Positions 21,420 through 35,182 are shown, counted from the stretch's first letter. The stretch is DNA of 64,000 bases from Lantana camara (GCA_037501455.1 CM074865.1:11540501-11604500), one strand, 5' to 3'. Notes: generated by a model not told the origin, from the letters alone. Numbers and translations are program-made.

Positions 21420-23324
21420 TGTTGGAAAACACGAATCAGAAAGCAGCGGAAATTTAAAATTTTTTCCTACAAAAGGACCTTGGACTCGCAATCGTGTATC
21501 CAAATTCGTAGAGATAAGAAACTTACTTTTCTTTTATTCTTTCTTAAAGCGTTTCAAGCCACCCAAGAATGCTCTTCTCGCGGCTTGATCCCCTCTCCTT
21601 GGTAAAGCTCGAATCTTCAAACTTCTAACTTCAAGCTCTCTAGAGATAGTCCACCAACTTGACTACAATCTAACTAGTAAGGATGCTAGTTCTCTAGTTA
21701 GTGTTTAGGCTTAACCTAGGGTTACGTTTATCTTGGAGAAAGGATGGTGTTCAACACATGAACCAAAAGAATTGTCAATTAGCTCTAAAGGGGAGCTTGA
21801 GCTCCCCTATATATAGATAAGGAAGAGGGACGCCGACCCCAATCCTTGTTGGGCAAGGATTTGGTCCCTCTCTCTCATATTACTTGATCATCAAGTATTT
21901 TCCAACTTTGACTTTGAATTCTAATTCAAATCAACTTTAAGAGAGCTAAAAATATCCAAACTATTTTTGGATAATTTTATACTTTATTTATTATAAAATA
22001 AATAACTTATTTTTATCTAATTAATTAATTCATAATTAATTAACTAGATTATTTTCTCCAAAATTAGGCTTTCTTTTTAATTCAAAATTAAACCAAAGTC
22101 TATTAAATAATTAACACATTTAATTATTTAATATATATATACAATATACATATTCACACGTGTGGTTTCACACGTGTAGAACCCCTTTGGCCCGATTAAC
22201 TCGTTTAATCATTTTAAAGCCTCAACTCATGTAACCAAGTTGTTGTGTGTGACCCTCTAGGTTCTCAATTCAATTAGCAGTGACCCCAATTAATTAATTC
22301 ACTAATTAATTAATCAGTCCACAGATTAAACGACCATAGTCTAGCAACAGGTGTTTAACCCCTAGCTGAATTGGAATGTTCGGATTCGACAGAACCTTTA
22401 AGTCATTGATTCATGTGAGATACAATCCTCCTACTCACTATCTCTCAACCAAGATCTAGGGCAAGGGAATAATCAGAACCCTAATAATCCGGTCTTAAAG
22501 CTAAGTACATTTCATATCCATTTGATCTCAATCCAAAAAACCCTTTTCTTGATGTCTTGATCTACTGCCTTGGCCAAGGACTCCATATGGCATATGAATG
22601 ACTTACACAATAAGAGATCACCTTGCATATGCAAGTGTAGGTCCTTTCTTGATTCTCATTCACTTTCATGAATCACTTGTGCAGCCCCAGCATAAGCCTT
22701 GAATCAGTTGTCTAAGGCGACACCCTTTAAAGCTTATACCTAAGACTACAGAGTTAACTCATAAAGTGACAAGGAACCTCAAGTCTAAGGATCAATTAAT
22801 CACATCAATGACTCGTGAGATATTTCCTAATCTGGAAGTTTCCATTTCCTGAAATAGAAACTTCCTTTCCCATTTAGGAATATTCTCACACGGGGCACCT
22901 CAGTGAACTTACTTATTAAAGCAAGCACCCTCATGTATCACGCACGTATCAACTATACACTTTGCACCTCCATGAAACAAGGTGGTCCTTCTTAAGGGCG
23001 TGATCCCACAAGCAAGCCTTAGAGGAGTTAGGTTGACACTCCCACTGTCGGTAGGACTCATCGGCTTGGAGTATTTTACTAATCATGACTTATGTGATAT
23101 AGGGCTCGTTTCATGAACCATTTCACCTAAATGGTAGAGTCCTAAAGTCATCAGGATTAGGGGAGTTCTCATACATGCACAGATAAAGTAAACGCATACC
23201 AAACAAGAGCATATAAAAAAGTGTTGCCTCAATTCGTTATTTCATTCAAAGATTGTCTGTGATTACAATAAGGAAAAGCACAAAGCGGATATACAATCGG
23301 CTTTCTAGGGCACTATTCCTAACA
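21420..23324 (-). mobile_element. Family A LTR 2 (5' LTR of the younger A element)
   Basis: TGTTGGAAAACACG...CCTAACA, 1905 bp. It differs from LTRs 1 and 3 by many shared variants and keeps only two G-box cores (22157, 22171). Its right edge joins CTGTG, inside the RT region of the older copy. This is an insertion junction whose left partner is gone. Confidence 0.9.
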
Positions 23325-24634
23325 CTGTGACAGTCCTATTAACCTTCTAGATCTATCTCGATAGATTTTAATTCCAAGGATATAGGACGCATCACTAAGA
23401 TCTTTCATCTCGAGTTGGTTCGATAACCACAACTTAGTCACTTTCATGTCATCGTTCGAATTCCCAATAAGAAGGATGTCATCAATATAAAGTACTAAGA
23501 ATTGCACTGAGATCTCCAATTCCTTTCTATACACACATTTGAATGAATCCAAACGCTTTGACTGATTCATCAAATCGAATGTTCCAATTCCTAGAAGTCT
23601 GTTTCAATCCATAGATTGATCTTTGGAGTTTGCAAACTTTTTGCTCACTTCCACTGAATGTGAAACCTATGAGTTGCTCCATATAAATGTCTTTATCAAT
23701 GTCACCATTGAGAAAGGCAGTTTTCACATCCATTTGCCATATCTTATAGTCATAATATGCAGCAATGGCAAGCATGATCCGAATAGACTTTTGCATTGCA
23801 ACTGATGAAAAGGTTTCATCAAAGTCCACGCTGGGTCTTTGAGTGAATCCTTTCGCAACCAGTCTTGCTTTGTAGGCTGCAATGCTTCCATCAACTCCAA
23901 GCTTTCTCTTAAAGATCCATTTGCAACCTATGGGTTTTACCCCATCAGGCAAATCTACCAAGGTCCAAACTTGGTTGGAGTTCATGGAATCCATTTCGGA
24001 TTTCATGGCTTCTATCCACTGTTCAGAGTCAGAATCTGAAAGTGCCTCCTCATATGTTAGAGGATCATTATCCTTTTGAGAGATCTCATGGAAGAATCCA
24101 TACCATCTCTTCGGCTGTCTAGGAGTGCGTTCAGAACGCCTTAGAGGAGGATTTACGTGTGTATCGAAATTAGTGATTGGTTGTGGTTGATCAGAAAGGG
24201 ATATTTCTTCAGTGGGTGGCGTGGGGTCACTTTGTACTTCCTCTAATTCTAGGATCTTACCTTTCTTTTCTTTAAGAAACGGTTCCTCAAGAAAAGTAGC
24301 ATTTCTGGAAACAATCACCTTTTGCTCAGATTGATCATAGAAGTAGTATCCTATGGATTCCTTAGGATAACCTACAAAGTGGTATAAGTTAGAATGAGAT
24401 TCTAACTTATCTCCCACTGTCCTCTTCACGTAAGCAGGACAACCCCAAATTCTTAAGTAAGAATAACTAGGGATTTTACCATGCCACATTTCATAGGGCG
24501 TTTTAGGGACTGACTTAGAGGGAACTAGATTCAAAATCTTTGCTGCACTTTCTAGGGCATAACCCCAGAAAGAAGGTGGTAAGTCAGTGAAACTCATCAT
24601 GGAACGAACCATATCGAGTAGAGTTCGATTCCTT
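23325..24634 (-). pseudogene. Older A copy, pol part 1: integrase C-terminus to RT (broken)
   Basis: The minus strand matches residues about 590-1030 of the intact A polyprotein. A deletion of about 13 bases near 23540 shifts the frame just before the YVDD block, which survives in the next frame (VLYIDDILL, with I for V). The RNase H end is missing because the sequence begins at the insertion junction of the younger A element. The right edge is cut by a solo LTR with duplication TCCTT. It cannot make a functional polyprotein. Confidence 0.92.
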
Positions 24635-26080
24635 TGTTGGAAAACACGAATTAGAAAGCAGCGGAATTTAAAAAAAATTTCCCAACAAAAGGACCTTGGA
24701 CTCGCAATCGTGTAACCAAATTCGTAGAGATAGAAAACTTACTTTTCTTTTATTCTTTCTTGAAGCGTTTCAAGCCACCCAAGAATGCTCTTCTAGCGGC
24801 TTGATCCCCTCTCCTTGGTAAAGCTCGAATCTTCAAACTTCTAACTTGAAGTCTCTAGAGAAAGTCCACCAACTTGATCACAATCTAACTAGAAAGGATG
24901 CTAGTTCTCTAGTTAGTGTTTAGGCTTAACCTAGGGTTTTATTTAATCTTGGAGAAAGGAAGGTGTTCAACACATGAACCAAAAGAATTGCCAAGTTATT
25001 GTGTGTGACCCTCTAGGTTCTCAATTCAATTAGCAGTGACCCTAATTAATTAATTCACTAATTAATTAATCAGTCCACAGATTAAACGACCATAGTCTAG
25101 CAACAGGTGTTTAACCCCTAGCTGAATTGGAATGTTCGGATTCGACAAAACCTTTAAGTCATTGATTCATGTGAGATACAATCCTCCTACTTACTATCTC
25201 TCAACCAAGATCTAGGGTAAGGGAATAATCAGAACCCTAATAATCCGGTATTAAAGCTAAGTGCATTTCATATCCATTTGATCTCAATCCAAGAAACCCT
25301 TTTCTTGATGTCTTGATCTACTGCCTTGGCCAAGGACTCCATATGGCATATGAATGACTTACACAATAAGAGATCACCTTGCAAAAGCAAGTGTAGGTCC
25401 TTTCTTGATTCTCATTCACTTTCATGAATCACATGTGCAGCCCCAGCATAAGCCTTGAATCAGTTGTCTAAGGCGACACCCTTTAAAGCTTATACCTAAG
25501 ACTACAGAGTTAACTCATAAAGTGACAAGGAACCTCAAGTCTAAGGATCAATTAATCACATCAATGACTCGTGAGATATTTCCTAATCTAGAAGTTTCCA
25601 TTTCTTGAAATAGAAACTTCCTTTCCCATTTAGGAATGTTCTCACACGGGGTACCTCAGTGAACTTACTTATTAAAGTAAGCACCCTCACGTATCACGCA
25701 CGTATCAACTATACACTTTGCACCTCCATGAAACAAGGTGGTCCTTCTTAAGGGCGTGATCCCACAAGCAAGCCTTAGAGGAGTCAGGTTGACACTCCCA
25801 CTGTCTGTAGGACTCATCGGCTTGGAGTATTTTACTAATCATGACTTATGTGATATGGGGCTCGTTTCATGAACCATTTCACCTAAATGGTAGAGTCCTA
25901 AAGTCATCAGGATTAGGGGAGTTCTCATACATGCACAGATAAAGTAAACGCATACCAAACAAGAGCATATAAAGAAGTGTTGCCTCAATTCGTTATTTCA
26001 TTCAAAGATTGTCTGTGATTACAATAAGGAAAAGCACAAAGCGGATATACAATCGGCTTTCTAGGGCACTATTCCTAACA
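24635..26080 (-). mobile_element. Solo family A LTR in the older A pol (1446 bp)
   Basis: TGTTGGAAAACACG...CCTAACA with perfect duplications TCCTT at 24630-24634 and 26081-26085. The intact gene runs through this point without interruption near 17415. About 0.5 kb is missing from the LTR near 24993, including the G-box array and TATA region, so it has lost its promoter. Confidence 0.93.
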
Positions 26081-27856
26081 TCCTTCTCTCAGGAACTCCA
26101 TTGAGTTGAGGAGTTCCCGGAAGTGTCCACTGAGAGATAATTCCATTATCTTTGAGATGATTAAGGAATTCTTCACTAAGATACTCGCCTCCTCGATTAG
26201 ATCGAAGTGCTTTGATCTTGTGACCAGTTTGGTTCTCAACCTCCTTTTGAAATTCTAGGAATTTCTCAAGAGCTTTAGATTTGTACTTCATTAAGTATAC
26301 ATAACCATACCGACTAAAGTCATCGGTAAAGGTTATGAAATACTGATGATTGTTTCTTGTGCTTACACTAAGCGGTCCACAAACATCAGAATGGATCAAA
26401 TCCAAGACCTTAGTGGCACGTTCCACAGTTCCTCTAAAAGAAACTTTGGACATCTTTCCTTTGAGACAGGACTCGCAAGAAGTTAACTCTTTAAGATCAT
26501 TTTAAGAGAACGATCCTAAAGTGTTTATCTTGCTAATTCTGTTCTTGGAAATGTGTCTTAATCTCGCGTGCCATAAGGGAGCTGAAACTTTGTCATCTCT
26601 CTTACGTTTTGTTTCCCGTTGTATATTCATAATATTGATATTTTGAGTTAGATAAAGTCCATTACTTAGGGTACCGATGTGAACGGAAGAGTTGTCCTGT
26701 TCGATAAAATATTTACCATTCTTAATATAAGTTTCATAACCTTCACAATCTAAAATTGGAACTGAAATTATATTACAAATAATGTTCGGTACATAAACGA
26801 CTTTATTTAAAACTAACTCAAAACTACCTAAATCTAATCTAATTGTGCCTAAAGCTCGAGCTTCAACATTTGAGCCATTGCCGATCTTCAAGACACATTC
26901 TCATTCTCTGAGTTGTTGGACTTCATTTAGCTTCTGTACATCATTACAAATATGAGCTCCACAACCGGTATCAAGTACCCAAGAACTAGAATTAATAGAA
27001 AGATTTACTTCAATGAAAAACATACCTTTCTTTAGAGTAGCCTTGTACTCTGGGCAGTTTCTCCTCCAATGTCCCGCTTTGCCACAATGGAAGCAAACAT
27101 CCTCTTTCTGATCACGCTTCTTCCTTTGGGCCTTCCCCTTCGAAATGCCACCAGTGGGCCTAAGGGGTTTCTTCTTCTTCTTTTGGGCTTTCTTGCCCTT
27201 ATCTTTAGAAGGCCCAGAAGAGGAAGATGAAGCATTCACCATCAGAACCTTATTGTCCTTCTTGATCGTGCTTTCAGCAGTCACAAGCTGACTAATCAGC
27301 TCAGCTACAGTAGCACCAGCATGATTCATATTGAAGTTAAGGACAAATGGATTGAATGATGGTGGGAGCGAGGCTAGCAACAAGTCCACTGAAAGCTCAT
27401 CTTTCAGTGCATGTCCATGGAAGCAAGTTTCTCAGTAAGGGCGAGAAACTTGAGTCCATATTCATAGACACTTGAACCTTCCCTCATTCTCAAGTGGAAC
27501 AATTCCTTTGAAGTGTTATACCTTGTAACACGTTCATGAGGGCGGTAAAGTTGCTCTAAGTGGTCGTAAATCTCCCAAGCAAATTCCATGGCCTCATGTT
27601 GCCTTTGCAAGTCCGGAGACATGTAAGCCAACATAAGGCAACGGGCTTGGAGATTATCATCCTTCCACTTCTGGATCGCTTCCCGCTCGGCCCGAGTGGG
27701 AGCTTTCCCTTCGGGACTAGGCTCCCCTTCGAAGAGAACATAAGTTCTCTTCTCAGAATCTAAAATGATTTTCAGATTCCTCAGCCAATCAGAATAGTTG
27801 GGACCAGTCAACTTGTTTGACTCGAGGATCGATACAAGAGGGTTTTTGGTTGCCAT
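26081..27856 (-). pseudogene. Older A copy, pol part 2: Gag, protease, integrase (broken)
   Basis: Continues the decayed polyprotein to the gag ATG at 27856. Visible lesions: an in-frame stop near 26500 in the pre-integrase block, a substitution to a stop near 26895 after protease, and a one-base deletion near 27402 in Gag. The zinc knuckle (CFHCGKAGHWRRNC) and DTG are still readable, as are the integrase D residues, although one aspartate is changed (LRSNRGG near 26190). It is clearly older than the intact copy. Confidence 0.93.
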
Positions 27857-28786
27857 TTCAAAACACGTAGAGAATCACAGAGCATGCTGAATTATAACGA
27901 TATACAAAAGATAAGGTCTTTAATCTGATGTAGCTCCCACTGTTTTTCAAAGATCTATAATTCCCAAAGATCTAAGAGGAACACGTTTCCCAATGGGTAA
28001 TAAGATCCTAAGCATTTCGCCTAGAACCCACGACTCGCGGACGTTCTAAATAAAACCCTAGGTAGGTACAACTTACCAATTCTAACACCTTTAGAACTCT
28101 TAGTAATTGTTTTTGCATCACCTATCTTTCAATATGAACCCATGACTCGTGCGACATCCATATTTACTTAGGCGTTAAGCTAGACCCATCAATCATAAGA
28201 TCATGATCAAAACTTAGTTCGAACGACCCACGACTCGCGGACATCGCCCTTGCCAAAATTGATCACGAAATATTGATCATTTAAAATGATCAATTAGGTA
28301 ACTAAGAACTAATAAGCTCCACTAGCTATCCCACGACTTGCGGACAATAACTAGTTTCACTTACTAAACTTAAAACCTATTGATGGAATGCTAGGAATTT
28401 AATCTTGATTAATGCAAGTACAACTTAAATGCATTTCACACAAGCACTTAGCAGATAACATGTCCTAGCATGATACTAACATGTGATGATCATGGGTTCT
28501 ACCTATCTTATGCGTGACATGTGGGAGCCACTCCACAATCACAAGTTCTAACATACATGCCACATAAACAGTTTAAATCACATAAGGGAAAGCAGTAACA
28601 AAATACGAGCCCTATCTCTATTACATTTTCAATTGAGATTCCCCTCCCTAACATTTTGAGGGGTCTTCACTTATGGCCTCCTTGTTACTTGAATGTGGTC
28701 CATCTTACTCCATGGGTGCATTGTCTCCAAAATGAAAATAAAACCTCACCACCTATTCTACGAATCAGAAACACGATTAACGAGGT
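27857..28786 (-). mobile_element. Older A copy leader (shortened)
   Basis: Homologous to 19191-21404 but about 1.3 kb shorter. Segments near 28400 and 28760 are deleted, including the GC-rich block. The periodic CCCACGACTCGCGGACA motifs remain. No coding signal. Confidence 0.75.
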
Positions 28787-28799
28787 GGCTCTGATACCA
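28787..28799 (-). other. Primer-binding site of the older A element
   Basis: TGGTATCAGAGCC on the minus strand, two bases from LTR 3, as in the younger copy. Confidence 0.85.
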
Positions 28800-28801
28800 C
28801 T

Positions 28802-30315
28802 TGTTGGAAAACAGGAATCAGAAAGCAGCGGAAATTTAAAAATTTTCCAACAAAAAGCATCAAAACTCGCAATCGTGAATCCGAATTCGTAGAGATTAGA
28901 AACTTACTTTTCAATAATCTTTCTTGAAGCGTTTCAAGCCACCCAAGAACGCTCTTCTCGCGGCTTGATCCCCTCTCCTTGGTAAAGCTCGAATCTTTAA
29001 AAACTTCTAACTTGAAGCTCTCTAGAGATAGTCCACCAACTTGACTACAATCTAACTAGTAAGAATACTAGTTCTCTAGTTAGTGTTTAGGCTTAACCTA
29101 GGGTTTGTTTTATCTTGGAGAAAGGATGGTGTTCAACACATGAACCAAAAGAATTGTCAATTACCCTCTAAGGGGAGCTCGAGCTCCCCTATATATAGGA
29201 AGGAGAGGGGCGGCCGAACCTAGTCCTATTGGACTAAGGATTTGGTCCTTCTCTCTTATTACTTGATCATCAAGTAATTCCAAACTTTGACTTTGAATTC
29301 TAATTCAAATCAACTTTTAAGAGAGCTAAAAATATCCAAACTCCTTTTGGATAATATTATACTTTATTTATTAATAAATAAATAATTTATTTATCTAATT
29401 AATTAAATAGATTAATTTCTCTAAAATAAGACTTTCATTTTAATTCAAAAATTAAACCAAAATCTATTAAATAATTACCACATTAATTATTTAATCACAT
29501 ATACAATATATACAAGGCTGAGACACGTGTCCCAAGGACACGTGCCACTCACGTGACCCACAGATGTGATTCACACGTGTGCAACCCTCTCGGCATGATC
29601 AACTCGTTTAATCATTTTAAAGCCTTAACTCATGTAACCAAGTTGTTGTGTGTGACCCTCTAGGTTCTCAATTCAATTAGCAGTGACCCTAATTAATTAA
29701 TTCACTAATTAATTAATCCGTCCACAGATTAAACGACCATAGTCTAGCAACAGGTGTTTAACCCCTAGCTGAATTTGAATGTCTCGATTCGACAGAACCT
29801 TTAAGTCATTGATTCATGTGAGATACAATCCTCCTACTTACTATCTCTCAACCAAGATCTAGGGTAAGGGAATAATCAGAACCCTAATAATCTGGTCTTA
29901 AAGCTAAGTGCATTTCATATCCATTTGATCTCAAACCAAGAAACCCTTTTCTTGATGTCTTGATCTACTGCCTTGGCCAAGGACTCCGTATGGCATATGA
30001 ATGACTTATACAATAAGAGATCACCTTGCAAATACAAGTGTAGGTCCTTTCTTGATTCTCATTCACTTTCATAAATCGCTTGTGCAGCCCCAGCATAAGC
30101 CTTGAATCAGTTGTCCAAGGCGACACCCTTTAAAGCTTATACCTAAGACTACAGAGTTAACTCACAAAGTAACATGGAACCTCAAGTCTAAGGATCAATT
30201 AATCACATCAAAGACCCGCTAGATATTTTCTAATCTGGAAGTTTCCATTTCCTGAAATAGAAACTTCCTTTCCTATTTAGGAATCTTCTCACACGGGGCA
30301 CCTCAGTGAACTTAC
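28802..30315 (-). mobile_element. Family A LTR 3, first part
   Basis: Starts TGTTGGAAAACAGG. It is interrupted after CTTAC (30311-30315) by element C and resumes after the second CTTAC at 47544. Four G-box cores remain at 29524-29579. Its variants pair it with LTR 1 as the original LTR pair of the older A element. Confidence 0.93.
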
Positions 30316-32515
30316 TGTTGGGATTAATGCCCTGAAAATCCAATTATATTGTAAATTTTTTGGATTAATAAAACTGAAATTTTAGCAAGTTATGAGTATT
30401 TTACAAATTTAATAATTAATGGCGTGTGATGGTATTTTTATATGAAATGTGTTTCATAGGAAAAGACTTTAAATACCAGAAGTCACGTGTCATTAAAGTT
30501 CTAGTCAGTATGATAAGAAATTATTCTTATCAAGACTATAATGTGTTATATAGGATGATTAGTCTTTCGTCATAGGGAAATGGAGTTTCCGATTATAACA
30601 CATTGATGATTTTCAATGAGATTGGAAACATCGAACTGGACCACTGAGATTGTTCATTTTATACTGCTATCTAAAATGAACAGAATTTCGGAAGTATTAG
30701 ACTCTTAATCCTGATAGTATTTCTACTTTAGGCATGTAGTGTTAATCACTGTGATGTACTCAGAAGTGAGGTCTCGGTAACGGGTGGCCAAAATACTTTG
30801 TACGTTCAGTGATTGCATGAAATGTGCTAGAGAGAAATATTGATCGAGGAATCTGTAGCCTTGTTGGAAGGTTAAAGATATCCCTGGAATAGATTTGCAA
30901 AAGTTCAAATAAAACTTTGGCCAAAGTACTTCGTGTGTGCGTCACCGAAGTTGTATGTTGAATGTGTTTCACATACAGTGAATTTGGACTTAAGGCGAAT
31001 CAAGAAATTTCAGATTAGAAGTGAAAAATAAATGATAGTAGTATTGATTTATTTTTCATGGATATCTGTACAGAGGAGTAAAATGCAAAATTATTCTAGA
31101 TCGAGAAATTCGTGAATAATTTAATTAATTTTAGAGTTCAAAAATATTTATTTAGTGGAATTAAATATTGTTAAACGGTAATCAATTATTGTCATGAGAT
31201 GATAATAGATTGACCCATTTGGAGCTAAGATTAATTAGTCCTGCAGGTCCCCCCGCAAGCCCCAACGAAGATCAAAGAGAAAATATTAAAACGAGAGAGA
31301 GAAATGATTTTTCAAAAGTGTTTGAAAATAGCCAATAAATTTATTTTGAAAAAATAAATTAAATTCCAAAGAGTTGGAAATGCTCGAAATTTTATTTTGG
31401 AGAAAATAAAATTTTTTCAAAAAAAAAAAAAAAAGGTGCTGACGTGGCGTGTCAGCGGCCAAGTGGCGCTGACAGGGCGCCAAGTCAGACGCCAAATGGA
31501 CGTCCAGGATTGAGCCACGTCCCGCGAATCAGCGGCCCAGATCATGTTGACTGAAAAGTCAACGGGTTGTGGAAGCGGGTCAACGGGTCACGGTTTGCCC
31601 GACCCGGACACGTGGACGAATAAGGATTCACCACGTGTCAGCCGACCCAGACCGCCTGAACCGACCGGTTCTATGTTGAACCGGTCTGAACCGTGAACCG
31701 CCGGTCGGACCGGACCGGTTCAGCCACGTGGCAGCTGCCTGTTGCTGCGTGCGTGCCACACGCGCCAAACACACAGCCGCCACATGGTGGGCGCGTGCGG
31801 GCACGTTTCGGCGCGTGCTCGGCGCCGCCTTGCTCGCCTTGGAGTGTACTCCACTCCGGTGGCTCGGATTGGCTGATGGTGCCTGGGAGCTACGTTTTAT
31901 TTTCCGAAATTGGCAACGAGGTCCCTAAATGTGGCTATAAATAGAGCTATTTCAAGTTCATTTTACATACAAGATTTGAGAATTCAAATTCTCTCTCTAA
32001 AATGTCGTCCGACTCTCTCTCTATCTTATTAGTTAATTAATCCTAATTAAGGATTAATTAATTAATTAATTAGGTGGTTATATAATTAATATATAATCCA
32101 CTTAATTATTAGAAAATAGGGATTTTCTAGTTTTAGAAAAAAGGGTTTTTCTAGAAAAATATCTTCTCAAGTATTTAGCGAAATACTACTGGAGCCCACA
32201 CTCCAAATTCTTATCGGGGATATTGCGGGGAAGCTCTGTCGGTTTCACGAGAAGATATCGAGGTGCTGGAAAAGTGTCGTTGATAGCCAAATTTGCAGTA
32301 CGGTAATACCGTTATGCTGCCCAAATTATTATTTGCATATTGTGATTATATGCTAGATGATTTAAAATTATGTTATCGATGTCTGTATATATTAGAGTTA
32401 TGCTGCCCGATTTTTTCCGCTGCTTTATTAAAATATTTTGATAACGAGGTTATGGCGAATTTTTTTTGAATATTACTCTATACCGTCACTCTGCTTCGGG
32501 CCCGCCACACCAACA
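30316..32515 (+). mobile_element. Element C 5' LTR (2200 bp)
   Basis: Starts TGTTGGGATTAATGCCC and ends CGCCACACCAACA, with the target duplication CTTAC just outside. It is very similar to the 3' LTR at 45324-47543, apart from small indels in the GC-rich stretch around 31440-31600. That GC-rich part has clustered ACCGGTT motifs (31655-31725). It shares ancestry with the B LTR. Confidence 0.95.
31936..31944 (+). promoter_or_regulatory. TATA box of the C 5' LTR
   Basis: TATAAATAG at the junction between the GC-rich U3 part and the AT-rich R/U5 part. The same motif is at 46955-46963 in the 3' LTR. Confidence 0.6.
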
Positions 32516-32517
32516 AC

Positions 32518-32529
32518 TAGTATCAGAGC
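32518..32529 (+). other. Primer-binding site of element C
   Basis: TAGTATCAGAGC two bases after the LTR. It differs from the tRNA-iMet complement at one position. Confidence 0.75.
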
Positions 32530-33356
32530 GGGGCTCTGATTATATACTCGCATTGATAAAGCATAAGATGCATGATTTTAAATCTGATACTGTGCACGTA
32601 AATTCTGTCTAAGAAGGCTGGGTTTTAAGTGGGACCATTGTGACCCCTCTAGTGTTTCTGGGAATTTGCGTGGAATGGTAATTTTCTGGGAATTGATTTC
32701 AATAATCTTCCTGGTTAATTGCCGAATCAGTAAATATGATTTAAATTATGTGATAATTTAAAACATATTTATTTAAGGGGCCATAAAATTTAAAGCGTAA
32801 TAATTATGTGATAATTATTTGCAAGCATGCTTTTAATTTTAAAAATGGCATGATAATATGTGATATTATGTTATTTCAATTATGCATGATTTATTTAATG
32901 TGATTAGATAAATAATGTTTAATAGAGATTAAATACGATGCATAATTGGATTAATATTTTTTGGCTTAAATTAATAAAGAGTTATTAAAGCCTTAGAATA
33001 TTATTAGGATTATTTAATAATCCTAGTGGGAGCGTATTAATTTGATTAATTACTTCCAAAATTAATAAGACGCCAAAAGTGATTATTTAATAATCAAAGA
33101 TAATCCACAAATTATATAAAATTCAAGTGGGAGCGAGATGAAAAGAGTTGGAGTCTCACGGCCTCCATTACCCGTATATAGTATAGTGAATATATACTAC
33201 TCCCTTCGGCGGGTATGTATTCACGGTATACAAGATTAGGCTTCTACGGATAGAATGAAATACGGGGAGAGTCAGCTCGACCACGCCTCCGTGGAGTGTC
33301 TGATCTACTCGTACGAATTTCTAGGTTAGATAAGTCACCATTGCGTAAACCAAAAA
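32530..33356 (+). mobile_element. Element C leader, before the R1' insertion
   Basis: Untranslated AT-rich leader without coding signal. The stretch 33120-33300 is homologous to 50640-50840 in B, which confirms that B is a relative of C. It ends in AAAAA, the duplicated target of the R1' LTR. Confidence 0.75.
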
Positions 33357-35082
33357 TGTAGCACCCCGGACACGTGGAGGTACCACACCCCCGCACTATA
33401 GGGCAATCCACATACGAAATGAGCGATCCGTACATGAACCAACCTATAGCGAACGGGTGACAATGCAATACCAACAAGCTAGGCGGGAACTAAACCATAC
33501 ATGCAATAAAATGAAGCGGAAGCACCGAATAATTCATCAGTAGGTAATATATATATCCATCAATACATTATCATCTCTTGCATATTGTTCATATCAAAAT
33601 GTCCAACATGTACAGGTAACGGTCATAACATAGTACCAAAAGTTCTGTACGTAAAATGAAATGCTAGACTCTGTGGGATGTGCGACCTGACTCGACTCCA
33701 GCCTAGCCCACGACCGCTCTCAAGTACCTGAAAGGTGGGGTGTCAGTCCAAGGAAGACTGAGTGAGGCTTAAATACATTAAAGCAATAGCCTGCAAGTTA
33801 TAACTATCAATATCAATAGTTTATAAACGAATATACAAGCATGCCATTCATATACACGGCACCCGTGTCAATATAATAGCAATTCGGGGTCAAAGAAGTC
33901 GTTGGAACGAGGGGCTAAAAATGTAATTTTATGCAGAATATTTTGTTCTGTCAGCTAGGTGGGAACGGCCGTTCCGGCTTCCCTTTGTAAATGGGAACGG
34001 TCGTTCCCATGACCCCAAAAACGCGCCAACGATTTCCCCCTTAAAAGCACGCGGAAGCTGGGAACGGCCCTTCCGGCTCCAAGGCCAAAATGGGAACGGC
34101 CGTTCCCATACTCGGCCGCCTAATTCGTTTGAAAGGGTGGGAACGCCCGTTCCCACAATGCCTTGAGGCTGGGAACGGTCGTTCCCAGTTCTGCAACTGA
34201 AGAAAACAGAGCAGAACAGGGGAAGAGCTACGGGAAACATTAACCAACCCCAAAACTCAAGCTTTTGATCCCCAAATGCTATTATTTCTGGAAAAGTGCC
34301 TGTGTATATATTCAACAAGCAATAACACTTCATTTAGACACATAAACCATGGAAAACTATCAAGCAATCAAGATTTCATGTTCATGCTCATCTTGATCAA
34401 TCAAGTCTAAATTTCCAAGAATTCATGCAATAAATCATGATATAATCATGTTTTCACATATCAAACAACAAATAATCCATCTAGCATAACCAACTCAAAC
34501 CCTAGCTCAACCAAACATGATCAAGAACCAAGAATTCATACAAAGCCAACCTTGAAATGAAAGAAGTAAAGAAAATGGATGAAGATGATGATCAACTCCC
34601 AATTCTTGCAATATTTCTTGAAAATTCTTGATGGAAAATATGAAAATCTCTTCTCTTCTCTTCCTTGTATAAACCGAGATCAAGAAGCAAATGTGGTTGG
34701 GATATTTTCATCAAAATGAGAGCAAGAGAAGCTTGGAGATGCATATAACGTACCATCCCTTTTTGAAATGTGTGAAATGTCCAATTAATCCTTTAGTTAT
34801 TCAAGTCATGCAATTAAGTATACAAGATTTAGAAAAGTGATCAATTAGGCCCTTAAAAGATTATGCAATTTGGTCCCTTGATTTAAAAGAATAACCATAT
34901 GGGGACAATTCGGTAATTCGAAATACTCTCAGTACTTATTTCATGAAATAAATGTTTTCAAGTTACAAACTAAATTCTAACTTTAATATAAATTCAGGAA
35001 ATCTTATGAAAGTTTAATAAAATACGATTTACAAAATTATAATAAACTTAAGAATGTAATTAATAAAATTCGGGGCGTTACA
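33357..35082 (-). mobile_element. Solo R1' LTR (1726 bp)
   Basis: Plus-strand ends are TGTAGCACCCCGG and GGGGCGTTACA, so it lies in minus orientation. It is flanked by AAAAA at 33352-33356 and 35083-35087. It carries six GGGAACGGCCGTTCCC-type palindromes (33961-34186) and the TCAGTC/GACTGA hairpin (33743-33761). A 134-codon frame across the palindromes is a by-product of the repeats. It is related to R1, but much of the LTR differs. Confidence 0.9.
33961..34186. repeat. Six-copy palindrome cassette in R1' LTR
   Basis: Sixteen-base units at 33961, 33993, 34060, 34092, 34139 and 34171, each GGGAACGGCCGTTCCC or one to two changes from it. They lie 0.90-1.12 kb from the sense start of the LTR. 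The sequence between copies is not repeated. Confidence 0.85.
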
Positions 35083-35182
35083 AAAAATGCTTACATGGAT
35101 TTCATTTATTGGTTAGACGCAGAAGAAGTAAAATACAGAATCATAACTTGCACCTTTTTTAAAATATTTCAGTTTTAAAACA

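Noticed and set aside
23325..28801. Independent third copia family
   Set aside because: The sequence aligns throughout with the intact A polyprotein and leader, so it is an older, broken A copy interrupted by a solo LTR.
33961..34186. CRISPR-like array, because of short palindromic repeats with unique spacers
   Set aside because: The setting is a plant retrotransposon LTR, the units are 16 bp and degenerate, spacing is irregular, and there are no cas genes. The likeness is superficial.
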